This document shows positions 17,185-26,077 of a stretch of DNA of 64,000 bases, piece after piece; position 1 is the stretch's first letter; every line of letters begins with the position of its first letter. Where the stretch lies: assembly GCA_017403985.1 (NCBI GenBank), contig JAFRDE010000013.1, forward strand, positions 99,750 to 163,749. The letters run 5' to 3'. The notes beneath the pieces are model-generated. The model was not told where the DNA came from. It made no database searches and saw only the letters and a program-made list of their open reading frames with translations. Both the position numbers and the translations under genes were made by a program. Source of the DNA: Ruminococcus sp. GTDB taxonomy: Bacteria > Bacillota > Clostridia > Oscillospirales > Acutalibacteraceae.

Positions 17185-18396
17185 ATGAAACTCAATAAGT
17201 ACACCGTTGACGACATCAACTTCGCCGGCAAAAAGGTCCTCTGCCGCTGTGACTTCAACGTACCGCTCAAGGACGGCGTGATCACCAACGACAACCGTAT
17301 CACCGCCGCTCTGCCCACCATCAAGAAGATCATCGCCGACGGCGGTCAGCTGATCCTCTGCTCCCATCTGGGCAAGCCGAAGAACGGCCCCGAGGAGAAG
17401 TTCTCTCTCGCTCCCGTAGCCGTACGCCTGTCCGAGCTGCTCGGCAAGGAAGTTGTCTTCGCCAACGATGACGAGGTCGTCGGCGCGAACGCCAAGGCGG
17501 CGGTCGCCGCGATGAAGGACGGCGACGTCGTTCTGCTTCAGAACACCCGTTTCCGCAAGGAAGAGACCAAGAACCTCGAGCCGTTCAGCTCCGAGCTCGC
17601 TTCTCTGGCGGAAGTATTCGTTATGGACGCTTTCGGTTCCGCTCACCGCGCTCACTGCTCCACCGTCGGCGTGACCGATCATATCAAAGAGACCGCAGTC
17701 GGCTACCTCATGCAGAAAGAGATCGACTATCTCGGCAACGCGGTCGAGGCTCCCGTACGTCCCTTCGTCGCCATCCTCGGCGGCGCCAAGGTCGCGGACA
17801 AGCTGAATGTTATCTCCAACCTCCTCGAGAAGTGCGACACCCTGATCATCGGCGGCGGTATGGCTTACACCTTCTTAAAGGCGCAGGGCAAGGCGATCGG
17901 CACCTCTCTCGTTGACGACACCAAGCTCGATTACTGCAACGAGATGATCGAGAAGGCTGCGGATCTCGGCAAGCAACTCCTCCTGCCTGTTGACACCGTC
18001 TGCACCAAGAGCTTCCCCGATCCGATCGACGCTCCCATCGACACCGAGATCTTCGCCGCGGGCGAGATCCCCGAAGATATGATGGGTCTGGATATCGGTC
18101 CCAAGACCAGAGAGATCTACGCCGACGCTGTGAAGTCCGCTAAGACCGTCGTTTGGAACGGACCCATGGGCGTATTCGAGAACCCGATCCTCGCCGAAGG
18201 CACCATCGCTGTCGCGAAGGCGCTGGCTGACACCGACGCTACCACCATCATCGGCGGCGGTGACTCCGCTGCGGCTGTCGTCAACCTCGGCTTTGCCGAC
18301 AAGATGAGCCACATCTCCACCGGCGGCGGCGCTTCTCTCGAGTACCTCGAGGGCAAAGTCCTGCCCGGCATCGCGGCTATCGCGGATAAAGACTGA
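17185..18396 (+). CDS. pgk: Phosphoglycerate kinase
   Basis: The 403-residue protein has the PGK signature [12 protein letters not shown] near the N-terminus, GGAKVADK in the linker region, and a C-terminal nucleotide-binding GGGDSAAA followed by [13 protein letters not shown]. It makes ATP from 1,3-bisphosphoglycerate. The ATG follows AAAGAAAGGA; an open frame of 38 codons upstream has no ribosome site. It heads a cluster with tpiA and gpmI. gap and eno are not in the window. Confidence 0.98.
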   Translation: MKLNKYTVDDINFAGKKVLCRCDFNVPLKDGVITNDNRITAALPTIKKIIADGGQLILCSHLGKPKNGPEEKFSLAPVAVRLSELLGKEVVFANDDEVVGANAKAAVAAMKDGDVVLLQNTRFRKEETKNLEPFSSELASLAEVFVMDAFGSAHRAHCSTVGVTDHIKETAVGYLMQKEIDYLGNAVEAPVRPFVAILGGAKVADKLNVISNLLEKCDTLIIGGGMAYTFLKAQGKAIGTSLVDDTKLDYCNEMIEKAADLGKQLLLPVDTVCTKSFPDPIDAPIDTEIFAAGEIPEDMMGLDIGPKTREIYADAVKSAKTVVWNGPMGVFENPILAEGTIAVAKALADTDATTIIGGGDSAAAVVNLGFADKMSHISTGGGASLEYLEGKVLPGIAAIADKD

Positions 18397-18459
18397 TATT
18401 GATATAAAGAGGGCGGCTCAGCGTCGCCCTCAATTACCATAATTGAAAGGATAAAAACT

Positions 18460-19251
18460 ATGTTACTTGATACTTTAACCAAAGGTTTCAGAAAAACCGT
18501 CATCGCCGGCAACTGGAAGATGAACAAGACCCCGTCCGAGGCAAAGGCTCTGTTAGAGGAGATTATCCCCCTCGTTAAGGACGCGAGCTGTGAAGTCGTC
18601 GCCTGCGTACCCTATGTCGACCTCGCGACCGCACTCGAAGTCACTCAGGGCACCAACATCAAGATCGGCGCCGAGAACTGCCACTGGGCTGAAAGCGGCG
18701 CTTTCACCGGCGAGATCAGTGCCGGAATGCTCAAGGAAATCGGCGTAGAATACGTCGTGATCGGTCACAGCGAGCGCAGACAGTATTTCGGCGAAACCGA
18801 CGAGACCGTCAACAAGCGCGTCAAGGCGGCTCTGGCGGCAGGCTTAAAGCCCATCGTATGCGTCGGCGAGCTGCTCTGGGAGCGCGAGTGCGACATCACC
18901 ACCGAAGTGATCTCCCGCCAGCTCAAGCTCGACCTGTGGGGCGTTACCGCGGAAGAGATGAAGAACGTTGTTATCGCTTACGAGCCCGTATGGGCGATCG
19001 GCACCGGCAAGACCGCTACCGCCGAGCAGGCTGAGGAAGTCTGTGAGTTCATCCGTATGTGTCTGAAGGCAAAGTACGGCTTGGAGATCGCCTCCGGCGT
19101 CACCATCCAGTACGGCGGCTCCATGAACGACGCGAACGCGGCTGAGCTGCTCATGAAATCCAACGTAGACGGCGGTCTGATCGGCGGCGCTTCGCTGGTA
19201 GCAGAAAAATTCGCGGCGATCGTAGACGCAGCGAAACCCGCAGAGTATTAA
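18460..19251 (+). CDS. tpiA: Triosephosphate isomerase
   Basis: The 263-residue protein has the substrate-binding AGNWKMNKT, the electrophilic histidine in VIGHSERR, and the catalytic glutamate in [15 protein letters not shown]. It interconverts dihydroxyacetone phosphate and glyceraldehyde-3-phosphate, so it also links the glycerol operon at 7-11 kb to glycolysis. GAAAGGA precedes the ATG; the gap to pgk is 63 bp. Confidence 0.98.
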   Translation: MLLDTLTKGFRKTVIAGNWKMNKTPSEAKALLEEIIPLVKDASCEVVACVPYVDLATALEVTQGTNIKIGAENCHWAESGAFTGEISAGMLKEIGVEYVVIGHSERRQYFGETDETVNKRVKAALAAGLKPIVCVGELLWERECDITTEVISRQLKLDLWGVTAEEMKNVVIAYEPVWAIGTGKTATAEQAEEVCEFIRMCLKAKYGLEIASGVTIQYGGSMNDANAAELLMKSNVDGGLIGGASLVAEKFAAIVDAAKPAEY

Positions 19252-19267
19252 TCGTTAATAACAACAG

Positions 19268-19384
19268 TGTCATTGCGAAGCCCTGAAAATCCGTTTTCAG
19301 GGCTGTGGCAATCCCCTTCCTGCTGCAACCGGTCGGAATAACAGGGTGATTCCCACGTCAGGCTCTGCCCTCCTCGGAATGACA
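19268..19384. repeat. Family C dispersed repeat (full length) between tpiA and gpmI
   Basis: TGTCATTGCGAAGCCCTG at the left and TCGGAATGACA at the right are inverted ends, with a strong hairpin of AGCCCTGAAAA and TTTTCAGGGCT inside. It lies within a same-strand glycolytic cluster, 22 bp before the gpmI start. Confidence 0.8.
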
Positions 19385-19405
19385 ATTAGGTATGAGGATA
19401 TTATT

Positions 19406-20929
19406 ATGAAAAAACCGATTGCATTAATCATCATGGACGGCTTCGGTATCGCTCCCAAGTACGGCAACGCCATCGTTGAGGCGCGTACGCCGTATCTTGA
19501 CCAGCTGTTCTTCCAAAACCCCGTCACCATGATCGGCGCGTCCGGCTTGGACGTCGGTCTGCCGCACGGTCAGATGGGCAACAGCGAGGTCGGTCACACC
19601 AACATGGGCGCGGGCCGCATCGTCTATCAGGAGCTCACCCGCATCACCAAATCCATCGAAGACGGCGATTTCTTTGAGAATGAAGCGCTAAACAAGGCGA
19701 TCGACAACTGCAAGGCGCACGACAGCTCCCTGCACCTGTTCGGTCTGCTCTCCCCCGGCGGCGTCCACAGCCACAGCACCCATCTGTATGGCATTTTGGA
19801 GCTTGCCAAGCGCAAGGGCCTCTCCAAGGTCTACATCCACGCTTTTTTGGACGGCCGCGACGTACCGCCGTCCAGCGCAAAGGAATATGTCGCGCAGGCT
19901 GTCGCCAAGTGCGAGGAGATCGGCGTAGGTAAGATTGCCACCATCGAGGGCCGCTACTACGCGATGGACAGAGATAACCGCTGGGAGCGCGTTGAAAAGG
20001 CGTACGCCGCTATCGTCTACGGCGAGGGCGTACAGGAGACCGATCCCGTTCAGGCTGTCCAGAACAGCTATGACAACGGCGTGACCGACGAGTTCATGCT
20101 GCCCGCCGTCATCGCAGGCGGCGACACCGTCAAAGAGAATGACAGCGTCATCTTCTACAACTTCCGTCCCGACAGAGCGCGCGAAATCACCCGCACCTTC
20201 GTCGACGACGATTTCACCGGCTTTGAGCGCCGCAACGGCCGCTTTCCGCTCACCTACGTCTGCATGACGCAGTACGACGCGACCATGCCCAACGTCGATA
20301 TCGCCTTCAAGCCGCAGAAGCTCGTCAACACCTTCGGCGAGTATCTTAGTAAGAACGGCATGACCCAGCTGCGTATCGCCGAGACTGAGAAATACGCACA
20401 CGTCACCTTCTTCTTCAACGGCGGCGTCGAGAAGCAGTATGAGGGCGAGGACCGCATCCTCGTCAAGTCCCCTGCAGTCGCCACCTATGATATGCAGCCG
20501 CACATGAGCGCCTATGAGGTCACCGAAAAGTGCGTTGAGGCGATCAAGAGCGGCAAGTACGACGCGATCATCCTCAACTTTGCCAACTGCGACATGGTCG
20601 GTCACACCGGCGTATTCGAGGCGGCGGTCAAGGCTGTCGAGGCTGTCGACTGGGGCGTCAAGAAAGTCACCGACGCAGTCAAGGAGATGGGCGGCGTGAC
20701 CTGCATCACTGCCGACCACGGCAACGCCGACCGCATGATCGACCTCGACGGCACCCCCTTCACCGCGCATACCACCAACCCCGTACCCTTCTGCGTGGTC
20801 GGATATCCCGAGTGCAAAGAACTGCGCACCGGCGGCGTCCTCGCCGACATCTGCCCGACGATGCTCGACATCATGGGTCTGCCTCAGCCCGAGGAAATGA
20901 CAGGCAAATCCATGATCATCCGCGGATGA
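19406..20929 (+). CDS. gpmI: 2,3-bisphosphoglycerate-independent phosphoglycerate mutase
   Basis: The 507-residue metalloenzyme of the alkaline phosphatase superfamily starts MKKPIALIIMDGFG, has the catalytic serine in MGNSEVGHTNMGAGR, and metal ligands in the C-terminal ITADHGNAD and FTAHTTNPVP. It interconverts 3- and 2-phosphoglycerate. GAGGA precedes the ATG at 19406; the frame is open upstream into the repeat but has no better start. Confidence 0.98.
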   Translation: MKKPIALIIMDGFGIAPKYGNAIVEARTPYLDQLFFQNPVTMIGASGLDVGLPHGQMGNSEVGHTNMGAGRIVYQELTRITKSIEDGDFFENEALNKAIDNCKAHDSSLHLFGLLSPGGVHSHSTHLYGILELAKRKGLSKVYIHAFLDGRDVPPSSAKEYVAQAVAKCEEIGVGKIATIEGRYYAMDRDNRWERVEKAYAAIVYGEGVQETDPVQAVQNSYDNGVTDEFMLPAVIAGGDTVKENDSVIFYNFRPDRAREITRTFVDDDFTGFERRNGRFPLTYVCMTQYDATMPNVDIAFKPQKLVNTFGEYLSKNGMTQLRIAETEKYAHVTFFFNGGVEKQYEGEDRILVKSPAVATYDMQPHMSAYEVTEKCVEAIKSGKYDAIILNFANCDMVGHTGVFEAAVKAVEAVDWGVKKVTDAVKEMGGVTCITADHGNADRMIDLDGTPFTAHTTNPVPFCVVGYPECKELRTGGVLADICPTMLDIMGLPQPEEMTGKSMIIRG

Positions 20930-21049
20930 TTTTATCCGCCTTTTGAAAAGGTCGTGATATCACCACAGATCCATCAACGGCGTGTCTGTCGTAGATAGTT
21001 CGATGGTATGTGTTCATGCAAATTGAAAACTAATGATACTATCATTAAC

Positions 21050-21080
21050 AAAGCCTCCGCTTTTTTGCGGAGGCTTTGTT
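21050..21080 (+). terminator. Intrinsic terminator after gpmI
   Basis: The stem AAGCCTCCGC/GCGGAGGCTT is followed by TGTTTG. A half copy of repeat family C begins at once afterwards. Confidence 0.85.
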
Positions 21081-21117
21081 TGTCATTGCGAGAGCTTTAG
21101 CTCGTGGCAATCTCACA
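21081..21117. repeat. Family C dispersed repeat (half copy)
   Basis: TGTCATTGCGAGAGCTTTAG followed by CTCGTGGCAATCTCACA includes the end sequence and hairpin of the longer copies. Confidence 0.65.
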
Positions 21118-21135
21118 AATTATCAATGACGTATT

Positions 21136-21171
21136 AAGGACCGATTACAGCACTCTGTAACCGGTCCCTTC
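21136..21171 (-). terminator. Hairpin after the flavodoxin gene
   Basis: On the minus strand, AGGGACCGGTTACAG pairs with CTGTAATCGGTCCTT around AGTG, with one mismatch. The T tract is weak, so termination is probable but not certain. Confidence 0.5.
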
Positions 21172-21178
21172 ATTATGC

Positions 21179-21664
21179 TTATTTCAATTTATCACAGAAC
21201 GCCTCAATCAGCTGCTCATTCTCCTCATTCGGTCTGTCCTTCGGATCAACGAGGATCAGCTCCGCGTCGAAGCCTTCGATCGCCAGAAAAGCTCTCAGCT
21301 TCCCGATTGCCTTATCCGCGCCGCCGCCGGAATAACAGACGAATACGGAAAAGCGCTTCCCGTTCAGCGCCGCACGATTCTCCTCGATAAACGACCTGAT
21401 CGGCGGCGTGAAGCTGCTCGCCCACACCGGCGTTCCGAAGATGATCCTGTCATAGCTTCCATCAAAGCTGTACGGCTGCAGCTTCGGCTTCTCTCCCATC
21501 ACCGCCTTCATACCGCCCCAGATGAACTTGCGTGCGCCCTTGTCCGGATAATCCTTTACCGGCTTTATCTCGATCAGCTCGGCGCCGAGCTTCTGCGCGA
21601 CGGTTTCGGCGGTCGTTTTCGTATTGCCGCTCATAGAATAATAGACGATTGCTGTTTTCATCAT
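21179..21664 (-). CDS. Flavodoxin-like protein
   Basis: The 161-residue protein has the FMN phosphate-binding motif YYSMSGNTKTTAE near the N-terminus, an aromatic FMN-stacking stretch at FGTPVWASSFTPP, and a CYSGGGADKA loop in the second half. It is likely an FMN-binding electron carrier. Immediately upstream is an HTH/membrane-protein pair on the same strand; 8 bp separate it from the HTH gene, so all three may share a transcript. Start: ATG 21664, preceded by AGCAGGTG. Confidence 0.9.
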   Translation of the reverse strand: MMKTAIVYYSMSGNTKTTAETVAQKLGAELIEIKPVKDYPDKGARKFIWGGMKAVMGEKPKLQPYSFDGSYDRIIFGTPVWASSFTPPIRSFIEENRAALNGKRFSVFVCYSGGGADKAIGKLRAFLAIEGFDAELILVDPKDRPNEENEQLIEAFCDKLK

Positions 21665-21672
21665 AACACCTG

Positions 21673-21879
21673 CTAAAAATAGAATATCTCCTCAAATTTT
21701 TTATCCAGCGCTATACACAGGATCAGCGCGAGCTTTGCAGTCGGGTTGAACTGACCGGTCTCGATCGAACTGATCGTGTTGCGCGATACGCCCACCAGCT
21801 TCGCAAGCTCAGTCTGTGAGAGCTTCTTCTCCTTGCGGATCGCCGCAAGATGATTGCGTAAGATCAATTCGTTATCCAT
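21673..21879 (-). CDS. Short Cro/C1-type HTH regulator
   Basis: The 68-residue protein is a single XRE domain (KKLSQTELAKLVGVSRNTIS, then IETGQFNPTAKLALILC) ending in FEEIFYF, like small YgzD/YozG-type regulators. Its ATG overlaps the stop codon of the upstream membrane gene by one base (TAATG), a typical coupled pair. The three palindromes around the promoter at 22256-22284 are its likely operators. Confidence 0.93.
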   Translation of the reverse strand: MDNELILRNHLAAIRKEKKLSQTELAKLVGVSRNTISSIETGQFNPTAKLALILCIALDKKFEEIFYF

Positions 21880-22208
21880 TACGGCATCACCCCGCATAGC
21901 TGGAGAATCCAAAGCACCAGCATCATCAGCGCCAGCAACCCCCACATAATGGTGACGAACAGCTCGTGACGCTTACGCAGCTTGATATACTTAGTCAAGA
22001 AAGCAACAAAAGCCATCGTGAAAAGCACAAAATCCATACCGCGGTTGACGTTTCCCAAAACAAAGCCGTTCACCAGATCGACAACGATGACCAGCAGCAC
22101 CGCGACAAAATACGCTGCGCGGGTACCGCTCTTCTGCGCTTCGATATCCGCATAATCCCTGCCTTTGTTCTCATCCTGCGCCATTTTCAAAATATCTTCT
22201 TTATTCAT
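21879..22208 (-). CDS. Small membrane protein of an HTH-regulated operon (DUF6442-like)
   Basis: The 109-residue protein has an N-terminal polar region (MNKEDILKMAQDENKGRDYADIEAQ) and three membrane segments. The N-terminal stretch and pairing with a small XRE regulator match DUF6442-type proteins. I choose ATG 22208, preceded by AAGGGGATGACGTT, over an in-frame Met seven codons earlier that lies inside operator 1. Function unknown. Confidence 0.8.
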   Translation of the reverse strand: MNKEDILKMAQDENKGRDYADIEAQKSGTRAAYFVAVLLVIVVDLVNGFVLGNVNRGMDFVLFTMAFVAFLTKYIKLRKRHELFVTIMWGLLALMMLVLWILQLCGVMP

Positions 22209-22223
22209 AACGTCATCCCCTTT

Positions 22224-22241
22224 TGACAAGTTTACTTGTCA
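22224..22241. promoter_or_regulatory. Palindromic operator 1 of the HTH/membrane operon
   Basis: TGACAAGTTTACTTGTCA has perfect 8-bp arms around TT. It lies between the -10 box and the ribosome site. Confidence 0.75.
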
Positions 22242-22255
22242 TGTTTGATGACCAC

Positions 22256-22284
22256 ATTATATCACTGCCAAGTTTACTTGTCAA
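22256..22284 (-). promoter_or_regulatory. Consensus promoter with operator 2 over its -35 box
   Basis: Minus-strand TTGACA (22284-22279) and TATAAT (22261-22256) are separated by 17 bp, a perfect sigma-A promoter. TGCCAAGTTTACTTGTCA at 22266-22283, the second operator, covers the -35 box and spacer. Confidence 0.85.
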
Positions 22285-22291
22285 GTAGTTT

Positions 22292-22309
22292 TGCAAAGTT
22301 TTCTTGTCA
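22292..22309. promoter_or_regulatory. Operator 3 (degenerate) of the HTH/membrane operon
   Basis: TGCAAAGTTTTCTTGTCA resembles operator 2, 26 bp upstream of it. Centre spacings are 42 and 26 bp. Confidence 0.55.
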
Positions 22310-22398
22310 AAATTTCAGCGCCGACCCGTTACGTCCAAACGGAGCATGGAATCGGTATAGTTGCGCGGCAAGATACAACTGTGTTTTTCCGAAACAGT

Positions 22399-22434
22399 CA
22401 AAACACCCTGTCGTTTTTCACGACAGGGTGTCAT
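22399..22434 (-). terminator. Terminator of the EF-G2-like gene
   Basis: ACACCCTGTCGT and ACGACAGGGTGT form a strong stem with an AAAA loop, followed on the minus strand by TTTTGAC. Confidence 0.8.
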
Positions 22435-22447
22435 ACTCAAAGGATTA

Positions 22448-24520
22448 TCAGTCTTCTTCAGCTTTCGCAGCCTCGATGACCTTCTGAGCCACCTGAGCGG
22501 GAGCGTCCTCGTAGCGGACGAACTCAAAGGTGAAGGTGCCGCGGCCCTGAGTGCACTGGCGCATAAAGACGGAGAAGTCAGCCATCTCAGCCATCGGGAC
22601 TTCCGCCTCAACGACCTGCATACCGCCTTCTGCCGCACTCATGCCGAGTACGCGGCCTCTGCGCTTGTTGACCTCGCCCATGATGTCGCCCATGTTCGCA
22701 TCCGGAACGGTCGCCTTCAGGGTGCCTACCGGCTCCAGGAGCGCGGGCTTCGCCTGCGGGATACCCGCCTTGAACGCCAGCTGAGCGGCGGTCTTGAACG
22801 CCATTTCGTTGGAGTCGACGGGATGATACTTACCGTCGTACAGAGTCGCCTTGACGCCAACAACAGGATAACCTGCCAGCGGGCCCTTCTTGATGGAATC
22901 TCTCAGACCCTTTTCAACAGCCGGGAAGAACTGCTTCGGTACGGAACCGCCTACAACGGCGATCTCGAACTGCAGGTCGTCGCTGTCGCACGGTTCAAAC
23001 TTGATCCATACGTCGCCGTACTGACCGGAACCGCCGGACTGCTTCTTATGCTTGCCTTCTACGTCGCTCTTGCCGCGGATAGTCTCGCGGTAAGCGACCT
23101 TGGGCTGCTTAAGCTCAACTTCTACGTTGAACTTGCTCTTTAACTTGGTAACGACGACGTCGAGATGCTGTTCGCCCATACCGGACATGACCAGCTCCTT
23201 GGTCTCGGGGTCGTTCTTATACTTGATGGTGGGATCCTCTTCCGCCAGACGTGCCAAACCCTGAGCGACCTTATCCTCTTCGCCCTTCTTCTTGGGATAA
23301 ACCGCCATGGAGAAGGAGGGAGCGGGATAGTCGATCGCGTTCAGGACGACCTTACGGGTCGGGGAGCAGAGGGTATCGCCTGTGTTGGCGGAGGTCAGCT
23401 TCGGGATCGCGCCGATATCGCCGGCTACGACTGCGGAAGCGTCTTCCTGCTTCTTACCGCGTACGGTGAGAACCTTGGTGATGCGCTCCTGATTGCCCGT
23501 GCGCATATTAACGAGAGGCGTATCGGTACTTACCTTGCCGGATACGACCTTGAAATAGCTCAGCTTACCGACGAACGGGTCGGCAACGGTCTTGAAGATG
23601 ATAGCCGCGGTAGCGCCCTGCTCGTTGCAGGCGATCTCTACGGGGTCGCCGTTGACATCGACGGCGGTCTCGCCGCCCTTATCGGCAGCGGTGGGAGCCA
23701 GCCATGTCAGGCTGCTCATAAACTGTTCGATACCGTAGGTGGTAGCCGCGTCGCCGCAGAATACGGGGCACAGGGAACCGTCCTTTACGCCCTGAGATAC
23801 GCCGGTGATGATCTCTTCGGGAGTGAACTCTTCCTCCATGAAGAACTTCTCCATCAGCTCCTCGCTCGTCTCGGCAACAGCCTCTTTGATCGCTTCTCTC
23901 AGCCCCTCAAAGCGGTCGCCCATCTCGGGGATGATGGCGGTGGGAGCTACGTTGCCCTTCGCGTCATATTTATAAGCCTTGTATTCGAGCAGGTTGATGT
24001 ATGTATTTGCCTGACCGTTCTCGATATGAGGAACCAGCACGGGGCATACGGAAGCGCCGAAGGTGGACTTCAGGTCTTCAAGCACGCGATAGAAGCGCGC
24101 ATCCTCGTCGCAAACGCCGTTGACGAAGAAGATCTTGGTCAGACCTTCCTTATCGGCAGCCTTGACAGCCTTTTCGGTACCGACGTTCACGCCGTCCTTT
24201 GCGGATACGACGATGACTGCGGTCTCGGCGGCGCGATAGCCCTCAAACAGGCCGCCCTCAAAGTCGAACAGACCGGGGGTGTCGATGATGTTGATCTTGG
24301 TGTTCTTCCACTCTACGGGAGCCACGGCGGTAACGATGGATACCTTGCGGCGGATCTCCTCGGGGTCAAAGTCGAGCTGGGTGTTGCCGTCGGCGATCTT
24401 GCCCAGACGGTCGCTCGCCTTGGAAAGGTACAGCATCGCCTCGGCGACAGAGGTCTTGCCCGCGCCGGAATGACCTGCCATAGCGATATTGATGATGTGT
24501 TTCGGGTCGTACTGTTTCAA
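22448..24520 (-). CDS. Elongation factor G-like protein (EF-G2 type)
   Basis: The 690-residue protein has the full EF-G layout: GTPase domain with P-loop AGHSGAGKT (15-23), domain II, and domains III-V (with SGGSGQYGDVWIKF). The G3 motif reads DTPGLFDF, so the position of the catalytic His in DTPGHVDF is L84. The G4 motif NKxD is replaced by NGVCD near 134. These match EF-G2 paralogues, some of which promote translocation with little or no GTP hydrolysis. The start is TTG 24520, with AAAGGAG 8 bp upstream; the frame is open for 59 codons further but without a ribosome site. No ribosomal genes lie nearby, so this is a stand-alone second copy. Confidence 0.9.
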   Translation of the reverse strand: MKQYDPKHIINIAMAGHSGAGKTSVAEAMLYLSKASDRLGKIADGNTQLDFDPEEIRRKVSIVTAVAPVEWKNTKINIIDTPGLFDFEGGLFEGYRAAETAVIVVSAKDGVNVGTEKAVKAADKEGLTKIFFVNGVCDEDARFYRVLEDLKSTFGASVCPVLVPHIENGQANTYINLLEYKAYKYDAKGNVAPTAIIPEMGDRFEGLREAIKEAVAETSEELMEKFFMEEEFTPEEIITGVSQGVKDGSLCPVFCGDAATTYGIEQFMSSLTWLAPTAADKGGETAVDVNGDPVEIACNEQGATAAIIFKTVADPFVGKLSYFKVVSGKVSTDTPLVNMRTGNQERITKVLTVRGKKQEDASAVVAGDIGAIPKLTSANTGDTLCSPTRKVVLNAIDYPAPSFSMAVYPKKKGEEDKVAQGLARLAEEDPTIKYKNDPETKELVMSGMGEQHLDVVVTKLKSKFNVEVELKQPKVAYRETIRGKSDVEGKHKKQSGGSGQYGDVWIKFEPCDSDDLQFEIAVVGGSVPKQFFPAVEKGLRDSIKKGPLAGYPVVGVKATLYDGKYHPVDSNEMAFKTAAQLAFKAGIPQAKPALLEPVGTLKATVPDANMGDIMGEVNKRRGRVLGMSAAEGGMQVVEAEVPMAEMADFSVFMRQCTQGRGTFTFEFVRYEDAPAQVAQKVIEAAKAEED

Positions 24521-24595
24521 TGAAAAAACTCCTTTCAAGAGTGTTGTGTATTTTTTCAGCGGATCGTATTCCGCTTTTTCGCCAAGTACCCAATT

Positions 24596-24624
24596 ATTAT
24601 ATAACAAATTGAGTTCCGGCACAA
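24596..24624 (-). promoter_or_regulatory. Promoter of the EF-G2-like gene
   Basis: On the minus strand, TTGTGC (24624-24619) and TATAAT (24601-24596) are 17 bp apart. The rest of the 304-bp spacer between the two divergent genes holds only this and the promoter of the DUF4190 gene. Confidence 0.6.
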
Positions 24625-24750
24625 TAAAAACCGTCTTCCGGACGCGAAGTTTTACTAAATATATAAAAACAACAGTCGATATTTGTTTAATATGCACAAC
24701 AAAATCGGACTTTCATGCTGAATTGTTACATAACTGTGAGGATTTTAACC

Positions 24751-24779
24751 TTGCAATACACTAAAGCGTATGGTATAAT
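24751..24779 (+). promoter_or_regulatory. Promoter of the DUF4190 gene
   Basis: TTGCAA (24751-24756) and TATAAT (24774-24779) are separated by 17 bp. Confidence 0.7.
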
Positions 24780-24824
24780 CGTAATGGTATCAATACCAAA
24801 ACATATTTTAGGAGGATTATTTCT

Positions 24825-25181
24825 ATGGAACAACAGGGTAAAAAAGGCTTAGCGATTGCCGGTCTGATTTTCGGTATCGCCGCATGTGTATGCTGCTGGG
24901 CAGGTTACGGCGCGATCGCCGGTATCGTCTGCGGTATCGTAGGTCTGATTCTTTCCATCCTTGCTAAGAAGAGCTTCACTGCTATCGGTCAGAAGAGCGG
25001 TATGGCTACCGCCGGTCTGATCCTTTCCATCGTCGGTCTGGTTCTTTCCGTCGTTATGCTGATCGCTTGCGTTATCTGCGTAGCTGCAGGTAGCGCTGCT
25101 GCTGATGAGATCGCAAATAACCCGGAGCTTCAGAATGAGATCGCCAGCGCGCTGGATCAGATCAGTTCCTCTGTACAGTAA
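24825..25181 (+). CDS. DUF4190-like small membrane protein
   Basis: The 118-residue protein has two repeated Gly/Ile-rich membrane segments (GLAIAGLIFGIAACVCCWAG and TAGLILSIVGLVLSVVMLIA) joined by a loop with KKSFTAIGQKSG, then a short polar C-terminus. This is the DUF4190 pattern. TAGGAGG precedes the ATG. It may share a transcript with lgt 75 bp downstream. Function unknown. Confidence 0.8.
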   Translation: MEQQGKKGLAIAGLIFGIAACVCCWAGYGAIAGIVCGIVGLILSILAKKSFTAIGQKSGMATAGLILSIVGLVLSVVMLIACVICVAAGSAAADEIANNPELQNEIASALDQISSSVQ

Positions 25182-25256
25182 TATCAGATTGAACTAAAAC
25201 TTCACAGCCGGTCGTAGGACTTACGGCCGGCTGCGTTGTATCTATAGGAGTAAAAA

Positions 25257-26057
25257 ATGTTCCCATCCTTCGAGATTTTCGGCCGACAGATCGGTATGTA
25301 CGGCGTGATGACCGTCATCGGATTTGCCGTCTGCTTTCTGGTCGGCTCGCGGCTGATCAAGCGCTTTGATATCGATATCTACGACTTTGCGCTCACGATG
25401 ATCGCCGCGGTGATCAGTCTGCTGATCTTTTCCTGTCTTGTATACGGAATGACGCACATCCGCCTGCTCATCAACTACTTTGCTCATATCAACGAAATAG
25501 GCGTTGACAAGCTGTGGGAGGTGCTCAAATACTGCTTCGGCGGCATCGTCTTCTACGGCGGCTTTATCGGCGGCGGTATCGGTATTCTGGTCTACACCAA
25601 GTTCAACAAAAGCATGCGGATCCACCGCGACCACATCCTCGATATCTACGCGGTGCTCACGCCCCTGTTCCACGTTTTCGGCCGTATCGGCTGTTTTCTG
25701 GGCGGCTGCTGCTACGGTGTGGAGAGCGAATTCGGCTTCACCGTTCACAACAATACGATCAATCCCGCGATCAACGACGTCAACCGCTTCCCGATCCAGC
25801 TCGTCGAGAGCGCCTGCAACCTGCTCATCTTCCTGTTGCTGCTCTATCTGTTCAAAAAATCCATCCTCGAAAACCGACTTATCTACATCTATATGCTCAT
25901 CTACCCGGTGGTGCGGTTCATCACGGAGTTTTTCCGCGGCGACGAGATCCGCGGCTTCTTCTTCGGGCTGTCCACCTCCCAGTGGATCAGCATCTTCCTC
26001 TTTGTCTTCGCGCTGATCATGCTGCCGATCAAGACGCGGAAGATGAAACAACCATAG
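25257..26057 (+). CDS. lgt: Phosphatidylglycerol:prolipoprotein diacylglyceryl transferase
   Basis: The 266-residue membrane enzyme has FGGIVFYGGFIGGG, the Lgt signature HVFGRIGCFLGGCCYG and RFITEFFRGDE, all in order. It transfers diacylglyceryl from phosphatidylglycerol to the lipobox cysteine of prolipoproteins, such as the L,D-transpeptidase at 29.3 kb and the C39-like protein at 55.7 kb. The ATG follows TAGGAG. A CAGCCGG...CCGGCTG hairpin (25204-25232) lies just upstream. Confidence 0.96.
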   Translation: MFPSFEIFGRQIGMYGVMTVIGFAVCFLVGSRLIKRFDIDIYDFALTMIAAVISLLIFSCLVYGMTHIRLLINYFAHINEIGVDKLWEVLKYCFGGIVFYGGFIGGGIGILVYTKFNKSMRIHRDHILDIYAVLTPLFHVFGRIGCFLGGCCYGVESEFGFTVHNNTINPAINDVNRFPIQLVESACNLLIFLLLLYLFKKSILENRLIYIYMLIYPVVRFITEFFRGDEIRGFFFGLSTSQWISIFLFVFALIMLPIKTRKMKQP

Positions 26058-26077
26058 CATAAAGCCAAGTGTAATTT

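Noticed and set aside
19688-20770. Open frame of 360 codons on the minus strand
   Set aside because: It is antisense to gpmI without ribosome site or conserved motif.
23165-24523. Long open frame (452 codons) on the plus strand
   Set aside because: It is antisense to the EF-G2-like gene, which has full conserved motifs; the antisense product has no recognisable domain.
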